Part shown: positions 8,228-15,093 of the stretch, piece after piece
Numbering within the stretch: the first letter of the stretch is position 1
How the letters are laid out: each line of letters opens with the position of its first letter
Notes under the pieces: model-generated
The model's database searches: none
The model's input: the letters and a program-made list of their open reading frames with translations, nothing else
What the model was told of the DNA's origin: nothing
NCBI RefSeq assembly: GCF_013624435.2
Contig: NZ_CP061768.1
Location: 2,880,001-2,944,000 of the forward strand
Source: Nocardioides campestrisoli
GTDB lineage: Bacteria > Actinomycetota > Actinomycetes > Propionibacteriales > Nocardioidaceae
Direction of reading: 5' to 3'
DNA length: 64,000 nucleotides
Translations under genes and position numbers: made by a program

Positions 8228-9265
8228 CTACTGGTTTGCCCAGGCCAGCAGGCGTTCCTGCGGCCACGTGTTGACGATCCGCTCGGCGTCGATGCCCGCC
8301 GCCTCGGCGCGCTCGCACCCGTGGTCGAGGAAGTCGAGCTGGCCGGGAGCGTGGGCGTCGCTGTCGATCGAGAACAGGCAGCCGACGTCGCGGGCCAGCT
8401 CCAGCAGGGCGGTCGGCGGGTCCCGGCGCTCGGGTCGGCTGTTGATCTCCACCGCGACGTCGTGCTCGGCGCAGGCCTCGAAGACGGCCCGGGCGTCGAA
8501 GCTGCTGGAGGGGCGCACGCCGCGGTTGCCGGTGACCAGGCGACCGGTGCAGTGGCCCAGCACGTTCATCGTCGACCCGGTGATCGCCCCGACCATCCGC
8601 CGGGTCATCTGGTCGGGGTCCATCTTCAGCTTGGAGTGGACGCTGGCCACCCGCACGTCGAGCCGGGCGAGCATCTCCTCGGTCTGGTCGAGCGACCCGT
8701 CGTCGAGGATGTCGACCTCGATCCCCTTGAGCAGGGTGAAGCCGGACCCGGCCAGGTGCTCGTTGACCGCCTCCACGACCTCGAGCTGGCGGGCCAGCCG
8801 CTCCGCCGAGAGGCCCCGGGCGACCTTGAGCCGGGGCGAGTGGTCGGTGAGCACGAGGTACTCATGGCCCAGCTCGATCGCGGTGAAGGCCATCTCCTCG
8901 ATCGGGGAGCCGCCGTCGGACCAGTCGGAGTGGGAGTGCAGGTCCCCGCGGAGCGCGGCGCGCAGGGCCCGCCCACCCGGGACCAGGGGCCCCGCGTGCT
9001 CCTCCAGCGCCCGCAGCCTGGCGGGCACCTCACCGCGCCACGCCTCGGCGATCACCGAGGCGGTGCTGGAGCCGATGCCCGGCAGTGTGGTCAGCGTCCC
9101 GGCCTCGACGTGCCCGGCCAGCTCCTGCTCGCTCATCGGGAGCAGCGTCGCGGCCGCAGACCGGTACGCCTTCACCTTGTAGGTGTCCTCGCGGGCGCGC
9201 TCGAGCAGGAAGGCGATGCGCCGCAGCGCGGCCACCGGCCCGGCGTCGTACCCCGGTGCGCTCAC
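8228..9265 (-). CDS. PHP domain phosphoesterase with helix-hairpin-helix
   Basis: The 345-residue product resembles the C-terminal part of PolX-type polymerases without the polymerase domain. Residues 1-90 form a DNA-binding helical region with the hairpin motif LPGIGSSTA; residues 105-345 form a PHP domain. Metal ligands visible include His110 and His112 (DLHSHSD), Asp141-His142 (TDHS), Glu183, His210 (SVHS), GHCTGR and SDAHAPG. This predicts a metal-dependent phosphoesterase or nuclease acting on DNA ends; the fold assignment is strong and the role inferred. GTG start; probable operon with the DUF45 peptidase. Confidence 0.9.
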   Translation of the reverse strand: MSAPGYDAGPVAALRRIAFLLERAREDTYKVKAYRSAAATLLPMSEQELAGHVEAGTLTTLPGIGSSTASVIAEAWRGEVPARLRALEEHAGPLVPGGRALRAALRGDLHSHSDWSDGGSPIEEMAFTAIELGHEYLVLTDHSPRLKVARGLSAERLARQLEVVEAVNEHLAGSGFTLLKGIEVDILDDGSLDQTEEMLARLDVRVASVHSKLKMDPDQMTRRMVGAITGSTMNVLGHCTGRLVTGNRGVRPSSSFDARAVFEACAEHDVAVEINSRPERRDPPTALLELARDVGCLFSIDSDAHAPGQLDFLDHGCERAEAAGIDAERIVNTWPQERLLAWANQ

Positions 9266-9465
9266 AGGTCTCGTCCTCCACAGGTCGTCGTACGTCGAGT
9301 TGGCTGGTCAGCAGGGTGCGCGGGCTCTCGCCCGGGCGTGTCCTGCACAGGATCGTCCCAGCCGGGAAGCGGGTTCTCCACCGTTCCGAGGGGTTTTCCA
9401 CAGGTTCGTCCACACGGGAGAGGGCACCACGGCCGGTTTGTCCGGTACCCGTCTGTCGATTCCGG
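9266..9465. other. intergenic region with DnaA-box-like nonamers
   Basis: No coding signal is convincing here. Four nonamers resemble the actinobacterial DnaA box TTGTCCACA with one or two mismatches: 9274-9282, 9374-9382, 9394-9402 and 9406-9414. The stretch should also hold the promoter of the minus-strand PHP gene, but I cannot pick a convincing pair of hexamers. Confidence 0.35.
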
Positions 9466-9494
9466 TTGACCGGCCCGGCCTGGCCTCCTAGGTT
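9466..9494 (+). promoter_or_regulatory. strong promoter for the small RNA candidate
   Basis: TTGACC (9466-9471) and TAGGTT (9489-9494) are separated by exactly 17 bases, close to the actinobacterial housekeeping consensus. No plus-strand open reading frame follows; instead a long hairpin begins about ten bases downstream. Confidence 0.7.
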
Positions 9495-9500
9495 GGGCAC

Positions 9501-9585
9501 AGATGAGGCCCCTCGCCCCATCCACCGGACGTTCGCAAGGGGAAGGCGTGCGTTCGGTGGCGGGCGGGGGGCCTCTTCTTCGTGG
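9501..9585 (+). ncRNA. candidate structured small RNA
   Basis: Directly downstream of a consensus promoter the sequence folds into one long hairpin. Bases 9505-9518 pair with 9562-9575 (14 pairs, one G-U), a 3-by-1 internal loop follows, then 9522-9532 pairs with 9550-9560, and after one U-U mismatch 9534-9536 pairs with 9546-9548 around a nine-base loop AAGGGGAAG. TTCTTC follows the stem, a weak U-tract that could end the transcript at about 80-85 bases. It lacks the signature of 4.5S RNA and the C-rich loops of 6C RNA. It could also serve as the terminator of the opposing enoyl-CoA hydratase gene. Confidence 0.55.
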
Positions 9586-9594
9586 CAGCCGCCC

Positions 9595-9622
9595 GAGGCT
9601 CAGCGACCGAGGCTCAGCGACC
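9595..9622. repeat. 14-bp tandem duplication at a stop codon
   Basis: GAGGCTCAGCGACC occurs twice in perfect tandem (9595-9608 and 9609-9622). The second copy contains the stop codon of the minus-strand enoyl-CoA hydratase, so the first copy is a duplicate of its 3' end. Confidence 0.8.
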
Positions 9623-10477
9623 GAGGAAGTGCGGAGCGCGCTTCTCCTGCACGGCGCGGATCCCCTCCTGCAGGTCGGCCGTGGCCATGGTGACGGGCTG
9701 AGCCAGGGCCTCCCACTGCAGGGCGGTCTCCTGGTCGGTGTGCCCGCCGGTCGCGAGGGCGAGCTTGGTCAGCCGGGTGGCGATCGGGGCGGCGGCCGCG
9801 ATCGACGCGGCACTGGCCAGCGCCGTCTCCAGCAGCTGCTCGCGCTCGGTGATCCGGGAGACCAGGCCGAGCCGCAGCGCCTCGTCGCCCTGGACCAGGC
9901 GTCCGGTGAGGAAGAGGTCGCGCGCGGCGGCCAGTCCGACCACCTCGGGCAGGAGCAGCGTGCCGGCCATGCCGGGGTGCAGGCCCAGGGAGGTGAACGG
10001 GACGCCCATCTTCGCCCCGGCCGCGGCGTACCGCAGGTCGCAGGCGAGGGCGAGGCACAGGCCGGCGCCGATCGCGGGGCCGTTGATCGCGGCGATCGTC
10101 GGTACCTCGAGCCGGCGGATCGTGAGCCAGCTGCGGTAGAAGGGGAGCATCCGGTCACGCAGGCGGTCCACGCCCGCGTCGGGCTCGCTGGCGAGCCAGC
10201 CGAGGTCTCCCCCCGAGGAGAAGGCGCTGCCCTCGCCGGTCACGACCACCGCCCGCACCGAGCGGTCGGCCGCTAGCTCATCGATCGCCCCTACCCAGGC
10301 CGCGGTCATCTCGTCCGACATCGCGTTGCGCCGGTCGGGGTTGTCCAGGGTCAGCAGGGCCACCCCGTCGGAGGGCCGCTCGAGGCGGAGGTGGGGACCT
10401 CGTCGGGCCTGCGTCTCGCTGGCGGAGGCGGGCGCGGCGGGGGCGTCGGGCTGGGTGGCGTCGTCAGGCTCAGGCAT
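9614..10477 (-). CDS. enoyl-CoA hydratase/isomerase family protein
   Basis: The 287-residue crotonase-fold protein has about 28 extra residues at the N-terminus. The two oxyanion-hole regions are present: GSAFSSGGDLGWL and NGPAIGAGLCLALACDLRYAAAG. The latter is followed by a variable active-site region with LHPGMAGTLLLPEVVG; the hydratase Glu pair is not obviously complete, so the reaction (hydration, isomerisation or hydrolysis of an acyl-CoA) is uncertain. Acts in the cytoplasm on CoA thioesters, probably in fatty-acid or branched-chain degradation. TAATCT ends six bases before the ATG, suggesting a leaderless mRNA. Single-gene unit. Confidence 0.88.
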   Translation of the reverse strand: MPEPDDATQPDAPAAPASASETQARRGPHLRLERPSDGVALLTLDNPDRRNAMSDEMTAAWVGAIDELAADRSVRAVVVTGEGSAFSSGGDLGWLASEPDAGVDRLRDRMLPFYRSWLTIRRLEVPTIAAINGPAIGAGLCLALACDLRYAAAGAKMGVPFTSLGLHPGMAGTLLLPEVVGLAAARDLFLTGRLVQGDEALRLGLVSRITEREQLLETALASAASIAAAAPIATRLTKLALATGGHTDQETALQWEALAQPVTMATADLQEGIRAVQEKRAPHFLGR

Positions 10478-10657
10478 GGAGGCAGATTACGGCGGGCGCG
10501 ACGCGGCTGAGGGCTCCCGGTGTGCCCTGCACGTCGCATTGCCAGGCGTGGCGTATGGTCAAGCACGGTCCGGGGCTCTCGTCCCTGGACCCCGGCGGGC
10601 TTCCCTGACTCCCCCGTCGCGACGACCGAGAAATCCCACAGACATAAGGAGGCCGTC

Positions 10658-10816
10658 ATGGCGGAGACCTGGAGCGGCGAGTTCTACTGCGTCAAGTGCA
10701 AGGAGAAGCGCGAGGCGGAGGGCGAGGTCAAGGTCAACGACAAGGGGACCCGGATGGCCAAGGCCGTCTGCCCCGAGTGTGGCACCAACCTCAACCGCAT
10801 CCTCGGCAAGGCGTGA
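10658..10816 (+). CDS. DUF5679 zinc-ribbon microprotein
   Basis: A 52-residue protein with four cysteines in two pairs, CVKC (residues 11-14) and CPEC (38-41), which is a compact zinc ribbon; the part between is basic and lysine-rich. It matches the short actinobacterial DUF5679 family, whose function is unknown. The ribosome binding site TAAGGAGG lies at the ideal distance and is one of the best in the window, which suggests high expression. A long terminator follows. It could bind nucleic acid or ribosomes, as many small zinc ribbons do; this is inference. Confidence 0.85.
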   Translation: MAETWSGEFYCVKCKEKREAEGEVKVNDKGTRMAKAVCPECGTNLNRILGKA

Positions 10817-10837
10817 CACACGCCCCCACGCGGTGAT

Positions 10838-10880
10838 CGAACGGCGTCGTCCCTCCGGGGACGGCGCCGTTCGCTTTCCC
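10838..10880 (+). terminator. intrinsic terminator of the DUF5679 gene
   Basis: A 16-bp stem with one G-U pair (10838-10853 with 10858-10873) closes a TCCG loop and is followed by CTTTCCC. It is placed 21 bases after the stop codon. Confidence 0.8.
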
Positions 10881-10946
10881 CCTGCCCGGTCCCGGGCCTG
10901 TGGAGAGGCGCCGACACGTGCGGCGCAGCGCTGCCAGGCTCGGGGC

Positions 10947-11750
10947 ATGAGCGAGAAACCACCCGAGCCCCGGCTCCGGCTCCGTCGCGGGGTCCCGGTG
11001 CTGCGCCGCGCTCAAGGCCGGCTCCAGGTGGGCATGGATCCCGCCCGCCGGCTGCTCCTGCCCGACACCCCGTCGGTGGACGCGTTCCTCTCCGGGCTGA
11101 CCGCCGGCACCGAGGAGCCGGAGGATCCCGAGCTGCAGGACGTGGTCGCCCGGCTGCGGAGCCGTCGTCTGCTGGTCGACCGGCTCGAGGTGCGGCACCG
11201 CCGCCTGGCCCGGGCCGAGACCCGGGTACGCCTGTGGGGCAGCCCGACGGGGCTGTGCCGCGAGGTCGCCCAGCTGCTGCTGGCCCAGGGCCTGACCCTG
11301 CTGGCCCCCGGCGACGGCGCTCCGGCGGACGTCACGGTGCTGCTCAGCGTCGGGGAGCCGGCCCGGGACCTGGTCGACGACCTCACCCACCCGGGCGACC
11401 CGGTCCTCCTGGTGGCGGTGATCGACGCCCGCGTCCGGCTGGGCCCGTTCGTCCTGCCCGGGGTGACCGCCTGCGTGCGCTGCCTCGACGCGCACCAGGC
11501 ACTGATGGACCCCGGCGTCCCCGCACCGCCGGACCCGCGACTGCCCCGCGCGGTGGAGGTCTCGGAGCTGCTGCTGCGCGACGTCGCCCTGCGCACCGCG
11601 GTCGACGTGGTGGCCTGGGCGGAGGGACGATGCCCGCGCACGTGGTCGGCGACCACCTGGCTCGACGAGGACCTGGTCGAGGAGCACGAGGCCTGGCTCA
11701 GGCACCCGCACTGCGGCTGCGGGTGGGACGAGCTGATCGGCGCCGGCTGA
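10947..11750 (+). CDS. ThiF/TOMM cyclodehydratase-like protein
   Basis: The 267-residue product resembles proteins annotated as TOMM leader-peptide-binding or ThiF-like. After about 100 N-terminal residues comes a Rossmann-like part with a worn nucleotide motif (GSPTGLCREVAQLLLAQGL) in place of the E1 GxGxxG. Then come GVTACVRCLDAH (CVRC pair) and a C-terminal HPHCGCG, which together could form a zinc site. No Cys/Ser/Thr-rich precursor, YcaO protein or dehydrogenase is nearby, so it is not a peptide-natural-product cluster. It occupies the place of M. tuberculosis Rv3196. A peptide-binding or scaffold role is plausible but unproven. Confidence 0.72.
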   Translation: MSEKPPEPRLRLRRGVPVLRRAQGRLQVGMDPARRLLLPDTPSVDAFLSGLTAGTEEPEDPELQDVVARLRSRRLLVDRLEVRHRRLARAETRVRLWGSPTGLCREVAQLLLAQGLTLLAPGDGAPADVTVLLSVGEPARDLVDDLTHPGDPVLLVAVIDARVRLGPFVLPGVTACVRCLDAHQALMDPGVPAPPDPRLPRAVEVSELLLRDVALRTAVDVVAWAEGRCPRTWSATTWLDEDLVEEHEAWLRHPHCGCGWDELIGAG

Positions 11751-11772
11751 GCTCAGAGCCCCGAGAACGCCA

Positions 11773-11820
11773 CCGAGCCGGACGCACGACCTCGGTCGTG
11801 GGTCCGGCTCGGCCTCTTGC
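11773..11820. terminator. bidirectional terminator
   Basis: An 11-bp stem (11773-11783 with 11802-11812), a single G-G mismatch and a 6-bp stem (11785-11790 with 11795-11800) close a CTCG loop; CCTCTTGC follows on the plus strand. It separates the ThiF-like gene from the minus-strand small gene and whiB7. Confidence 0.75.
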
Positions 11821-11852
11821 TGATCGAGGTGCTCACGTGCGAGCCCGGGTGC

Positions 11853-12017
11853 TCACAGGGCCCGAGCCAGCGCCAGGCGCGCCTGTGCGGCAGCCCGCTC
11901 GGCCCGACGGCTCATCCGGCGGGCCACCGCAACTCGGTGCCCGCGCCGCATCTCGTGCGCCTCTCCCAGGCGCACGGCCATATGGGCCCTCGCCAGGTCT
12001 TCATACATCTGGTTCAT
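11853..12017 (-). CDS. small basic protein downstream of whiB7
   Basis: A 54-residue Arg/Ala-rich helical protein (net basic, many Arg and His) beginning MNQMYEDLARAH. The ATG at 12017 follows GGAAG with seven bases between; an in-frame ATG at 12083 would add a Ser/Thr/Lys-rich extension of 22 residues but has no good binding site. I recall similar short proteins in Nocardioides genomes but cannot name a family. It lies 101 bases after whiB7 on the same strand and may be carried on the antibiotic-induced whiB7 transcript. Confidence 0.6.
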   Translation of the reverse strand: MNQMYEDLARAHMAVRLGEAHEMRRGHRVAVARRMSRRAERAAAQARLALARAL

Positions 12018-12118
12018 CTCGGTACTTCCGTTCGTCTTGCTGGTACTGGTCGTCTTGCTCGTGCTGGGTTGCTTGCTGCTCATGTGCTTGCTGTCTGCTC
12101 CGTGTCCGGCGCCGCCCC

Positions 12119-12403
12119 TCAGGCGGCCGCCTCGTCCCTCTGGTCCTTGCGCGGTCGGCCCCTCGGTCGTTTGCGCGGGATCACCACGCCCTGCAGGAAG
12201 AGCTCGCCGCCCCAGACGCCCCAGGGCTCGCGGCGCTCCAGTGCTCCCTCGAGGCAGGTGGCCCGGACCGGGCACTCCTGACACAGACTCTTGGCGTGTT
12301 CCACCTCGCTGGGCGACTCGGCGAACCAGAGCTCAGGGTCCGTCGTCCGGCACGGCGCCGAGGCCGGCGGGGCCAGGGGATGGTCGAGAACGCTGATGGT
12401 CAT
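12119..12403 (-). CDS. whiB7: WhiB7 (WblC) redox transcription factor
   Basis: The 94-residue protein has the four iron-sulfur cysteines (Cys18, Cys41, Cys44, Cys50), the GVWGGE turn at 62-67 and the AT-hook RGRPRK at 81-86 that defines the WhiB7 subfamily. WhiB7 binds the sigma-70-type factor and activates intrinsic antibiotic-resistance genes and its own promoter, using the AT-hook to grip A/T-rich DNA next to the -35 element. The ribosome site GAGGAGGTGA precedes the ATG. A long leader with an upstream ORF and an intrinsic terminator lies before it, and uvrD2 is just upstream, the same order as in mycobacteria. Confidence 0.96.
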   Translation of the reverse strand: MTISVLDHPLAPPASAPCRTTDPELWFAESPSEVEHAKSLCQECPVRATCLEGALERREPWGVWGGELFLQGVVIPRKRPRGRPRKDQRDEAAA

Positions 12404-12464
12404 GTGCTGTCACCTCCTCTCACTGCTGACCTGATCGCTGATGGACGGAACGGTCGGGCCGCGG

Positions 12465-12502
12465 AAAACAGAAAAGCCGCGGATCCCGGTGGGATCCGCG
12501 GC
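12465..12502 (-). terminator. whiB7 leader attenuator
   Basis: On the minus strand a perfect 12-bp stem (12502-12491 with 12487-12476) with a three-base loop is followed by TTTTCTGTTTT, the only textbook intrinsic terminator with a U-tract in the window. It lies 24 bases after the stop of the upstream ORF and about 60 bases before the whiB7 ATG. An 8-bp alternative stem (12550-12543 with 12508-12501) encloses the uORF stop and shares two bases with the terminator's first arm, so ribosome position could choose between the folds. Confidence 0.88.
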
Positions 12503-12526
12503 CTGGAGGTGCCAGCTGTCGATGAC

Positions 12527-12745
12527 TCAACAGGTAGGCGGTCTCCAGGCACTGGTCCCCCAGATTGCTGCCGGAATGGCGGTGCCAGCGGTCGCAACCG
12601 CGTGCGCCGACACCACATCGGCTCCGGCACGCCGCCGGCCGCCGAACGCCACGTCCGCGCAGGCGCGCGCCACGGAGGCGGAATCGACGATGGGCATGCC
12701 GAAGGACGGCTTCGGGGCCGTCTTCGCGAGAATGTTGCTGATCAT
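12527..12745 (-). CDS. whiB7 upstream ORF (leader peptide)
   Basis: A 72-residue reading frame with an excellent ribosome site (AAGGAGGTG, eight bases before ATG) begins about 67 bases after the predicted whiB7 transcription start and ends just before the attenuator. The peptide is Ala/Val-rich with no recognised domain, so its translation, not its product, probably matters. Known background: whiB7/wblC genes of mycobacteria and Streptomyces are induced by ribosome-targeting antibiotics through an upstream ORF and terminator. The layout here fits that mechanism: slowed translation would favour readthrough. Confidence 0.75.
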   Translation of the reverse strand: MISNILAKTAPKPSFGMPIVDSASVARACADVAFGGRRRAGADVVSAHAVATAGTAIPAAIWGTSAWRPPTC

Positions 12746-12818
12746 CTGTTTTCCACCTCCTTCGGTGCGTGAGCGTCGGCCGTCTTCGGGCCGCGCGGGG
12801 GCTTTTGGTACGAGAAGT

Positions 12819-12858
12819 AAACTATCCGCCCTCCCCTGTCAGGGGCAATCGGTTTTAT
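12819..12858 (-). promoter_or_regulatory. whiB7 promoter with AT-rich activator site
   Basis: On the minus strand TTGCCC (-35, 12843-12848) and TAGTTT (-10, 12819-12824) are 18 bases apart. The tract ATAAAA (12853-12858) sits four bases upstream of the -35, exactly where the WhiB7 AT-hook binds at autoregulated promoters. The spacer holds the palindrome CCCCTGTCAGGGG (12833-12845, plus-strand reading), and a near copy CCCTGGCAGGGG lies at 12879-12890 just after the uvrD2 stop. Confidence 0.65.
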
Positions 12859-12893
12859 GGGTCTTTCTTCTTCGTTCTCCCTGGCAGGGGCTC

Positions 12894-14945
12894 TCAGGCG
12901 AGCAGCGCGCGCAGCTCGTCCCCGTACGCCTCGATCTTCTTGACCCCCACGCCGGCGATCTTGAGCAGGCTCGCGTCGTCGCGGGGACGCTTCTCCGCGA
13001 TCAGCTGCAAGGTGGCGTCGGTGAACACGACGTACGCCGGCACCTCGTCGCGGCTGGCGCGCTCGCGGCGCCACTCGCGCAGCGCCTCGTAGAGCTCCTC
13101 GTCGTAGGAGGCGGGACAGTCAGCGCAGCGGCCCACCTTCTTCTCCGCCGGCGTCGACAGCGGCCGTCCGCACTCGCGGCAGTGCATCCCCCGCCGGGGC
13201 TTGCGTGAGCTGCGGGTGCCGCTCGCGGCCGTCTGCTCCTCGGGGCCGACGACGGTGTCCAGGAACCGCGAGCGCTTGCGGGAGGCGCGGCCACCGGGGT
13301 TGCGGGCCTGCGCCCAGCTGAGCAGCAGCTCGCGCCGGGCGCGGGTCATCCCGACGTAGAGCAGCCTGCGCTCCTCCTCCACCTCGGCCGGCGTCTGGGC
13401 GTGGATGATCGGCAGCGTCCCCTCGACCAGGCCGATCAGCAGCACCACGTCCCACTCCAGCCCCTTGGCGGCGTGCAGGGTGGCCAGCGTGACCCCCTCG
13501 GCGACCGGGGCGTGCTGCTCGGAGGCGCGTCGGTCCAGGTCGTCGACGAAGCCACCCAGGTCGGCACCCGGCCGCCGGGCGAACTCCGCCGCCTGGTCGG
13601 CCAGCGCCTGCAGCGACTCCCAGCGGTCGCGGGTCTGTCCCCGGGAGCTGGGCGCCTGCGCCGACCAGCCCATCCCGGCCAGTGTCGCCTTGACCACCTC
13701 GACCAGGTCCTCGCCCGCGCCCGCCGACTCGCCCGCGCGGGCTGTGCCACGCAGGAGGGTGACCGCCTGGCGCACCTCGGCGCGGTCGAAGAAGCGGGCC
13801 GCGCCGCGGACGACGTAGGGCACGCCCCGCGCTGCCAGCGCGTCCTCGAACGCCTCGGACTGGGCGTTGATCCGCATGAGGACGGCGATCTCCCGCGCCG
13901 GCGTGCCCTCGGCCATCACCCGCACCACCTCCTCGGCCGCGGCGGCGGCCTCGGCCACCTCGTCGGGGTGGCTGGTGACCCGCACCGCCGGGCCGGCCGG
14001 TCGCTGGGGCACCAGCTGGACCCCGCTGCTGACCGTCCCGGCCAGCAGGGCGTTGGCCGCGCCCACGACCTGGGGGCTTGAGCGGTAGTTGCGCACCAGG
14101 TCGACCGAGGTCGCCTGCGGGAACCGGGTGCCGAAGTCGCGCAGGTAGCGCGCGTCGGCGCCCGCGAAGGAGTAGATGGTCTGCGCGGGGTCGCCCACCA
14201 CGCAGATCTCCTCGCGACCACCGAGCCACAGCTCGAGCAGGGCGTACTGCAGGGGGCTGACGTCCTGGAACTCGTCGACCACGAACCACTTGTACTGGCG
14301 GCGGACCTCGGCGGCGACCCGTTCGTCCTCGGCGAGCATCCCGGCGTTGAGCAGCAGGACGTCCTCCATGTCCATCCGGCCCTGGCCGCGCTTGACCTCC
14401 TCGTAGGCCTCGTAGACGTGGGCCACGGTCTCCGGGGGCAGGTCACCGACCGCCCGGCCCCGACGCGGGGCGACGCGGGGGTAGTCCTCGGCCGAGACGT
14501 TGCTGACCTTGGCCCACTCGACCTCCGAGGCGAGGTCGCGCAGCAGCGCCTGGTCCGGCGCGAGCCGCTGCCGCCGCGCGGCGGTGGCCATCAGGCCCAG
14601 CTTGGACTCCACCAGGGTCGGCAGCTCGCGTCCGTGCACCCGCGGCCAGAAGAACCGCAGCTGCCGCAGCGCCGCGGAGTGGAAGGTCCGCGCCTGGACG
14701 CCTCCAGCCCCCAGCAGCCGCAGCCGGCCGCGCATCTCGCCGGCCGCCCGGGTGGTGAAGGTGACCGCGAGGACCTCCGTCGGCACGTAGATGCCGGTGG
14801 CCACGCCGTAGGCGATCCGGTGGGTGACCGCACGCGTCTTGCCCGTGCCCGCACCGGCCAGCACCCGGACGGGACCACGCAGCGCCTCTGCCACCCGTCG
14901 CTGCTCGGGATCGAGGGCGGCGAGCAGGTCCTCGGGAGTCGGCAC
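12894..14945 (-). CDS. uvrD2: ATP-dependent DNA helicase UvrD2
   Basis: The 683-residue superfamily 1A helicase has Walker A GAGTGKT at residues 31-37, the VDEFQDVSPLQ motif II and the late motifs TLHAAKGLEWD and LYVGMTRARREL. After the helicase core comes a tetracysteine module (CRECG then CADCP, about residues 580-600) and an HRDC domain in the last 80 residues. This order is diagnostic for actinobacterial UvrD2, a 3'-5' helicase that is essential in mycobacteria. The GTG start has AGGAG ten bases upstream. It lies directly upstream of whiB7 and divergent from mrx1. Confidence 0.95.
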   Translation of the reverse strand: MPTPEDLLAALDPEQRRVAEALRGPVRVLAGAGTGKTRAVTHRIAYGVATGIYVPTEVLAVTFTTRAAGEMRGRLRLLGAGGVQARTFHSAALRQLRFFWPRVHGRELPTLVESKLGLMATAARRQRLAPDQALLRDLASEVEWAKVSNVSAEDYPRVAPRRGRAVGDLPPETVAHVYEAYEEVKRGQGRMDMEDVLLLNAGMLAEDERVAAEVRRQYKWFVVDEFQDVSPLQYALLELWLGGREEICVVGDPAQTIYSFAGADARYLRDFGTRFPQATSVDLVRNYRSSPQVVGAANALLAGTVSSGVQLVPQRPAGPAVRVTSHPDEVAEAAAAAEEVVRVMAEGTPAREIAVLMRINAQSEAFEDALAARGVPYVVRGAARFFDRAEVRQAVTLLRGTARAGESAGAGEDLVEVVKATLAGMGWSAQAPSSRGQTRDRWESLQALADQAAEFARRPGADLGGFVDDLDRRASEQHAPVAEGVTLATLHAAKGLEWDVVLLIGLVEGTLPIIHAQTPAEVEEERRLLYVGMTRARRELLLSWAQARNPGGRASRKRSRFLDTVVGPEEQTAASGTRSSRKPRRGMHCRECGRPLSTPAEKKVGRCADCPASYDEELYEALREWRRERASRDEVPAYVVFTDATLQLIAEKRPRDDASLLKIAGVGVKKIEAYGDELRALLA

Positions 14946-15054
14946 GCGGGAACATCTCCTGGAGTGGGAGGGTTGGGACTGGCACGAGCCTAGACGCCCC
15001 CGGGGACAGCCTCGGAGGGCCCGTCCGGGCCTGTGGAGAAGACGGAAGAACCCA

Positions 15055-15072
15055 CGACGTCACGTGACGTCG
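15055..15072. promoter_or_regulatory. perfect 18-bp palindrome before mrx1
   Basis: CGACGTCACGTGACGTCG is an exact inverted repeat with a CACGTG core. It begins 39 bases and ends 22 bases before the mrx1 ATG, in the 148-bp region shared with the divergent uvrD2 gene. A dimeric regulator is the natural reading. A GGAAG element lies seven bases upstream of it, reminiscent of a SigR/SigH -35, but no GTT -10 partner is present. Confidence 0.6.
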
Positions 15073-15093
15073 ACGAACAGGAGCAGACCAGCC

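Noticed and set aside
9501..9585. 4.5S (SRP) RNA
   Set aside because: The long hairpin shape is similar, but the conserved GGAA tetraloop and the asymmetric SRP loop bases are absent.
10658..12118. TOMM/RiPP biosynthetic gene cluster
   Set aside because: No YcaO, dehydrogenase, transporter or Cys/Ser/Thr-rich precursor is present; the neighbours are core genes.
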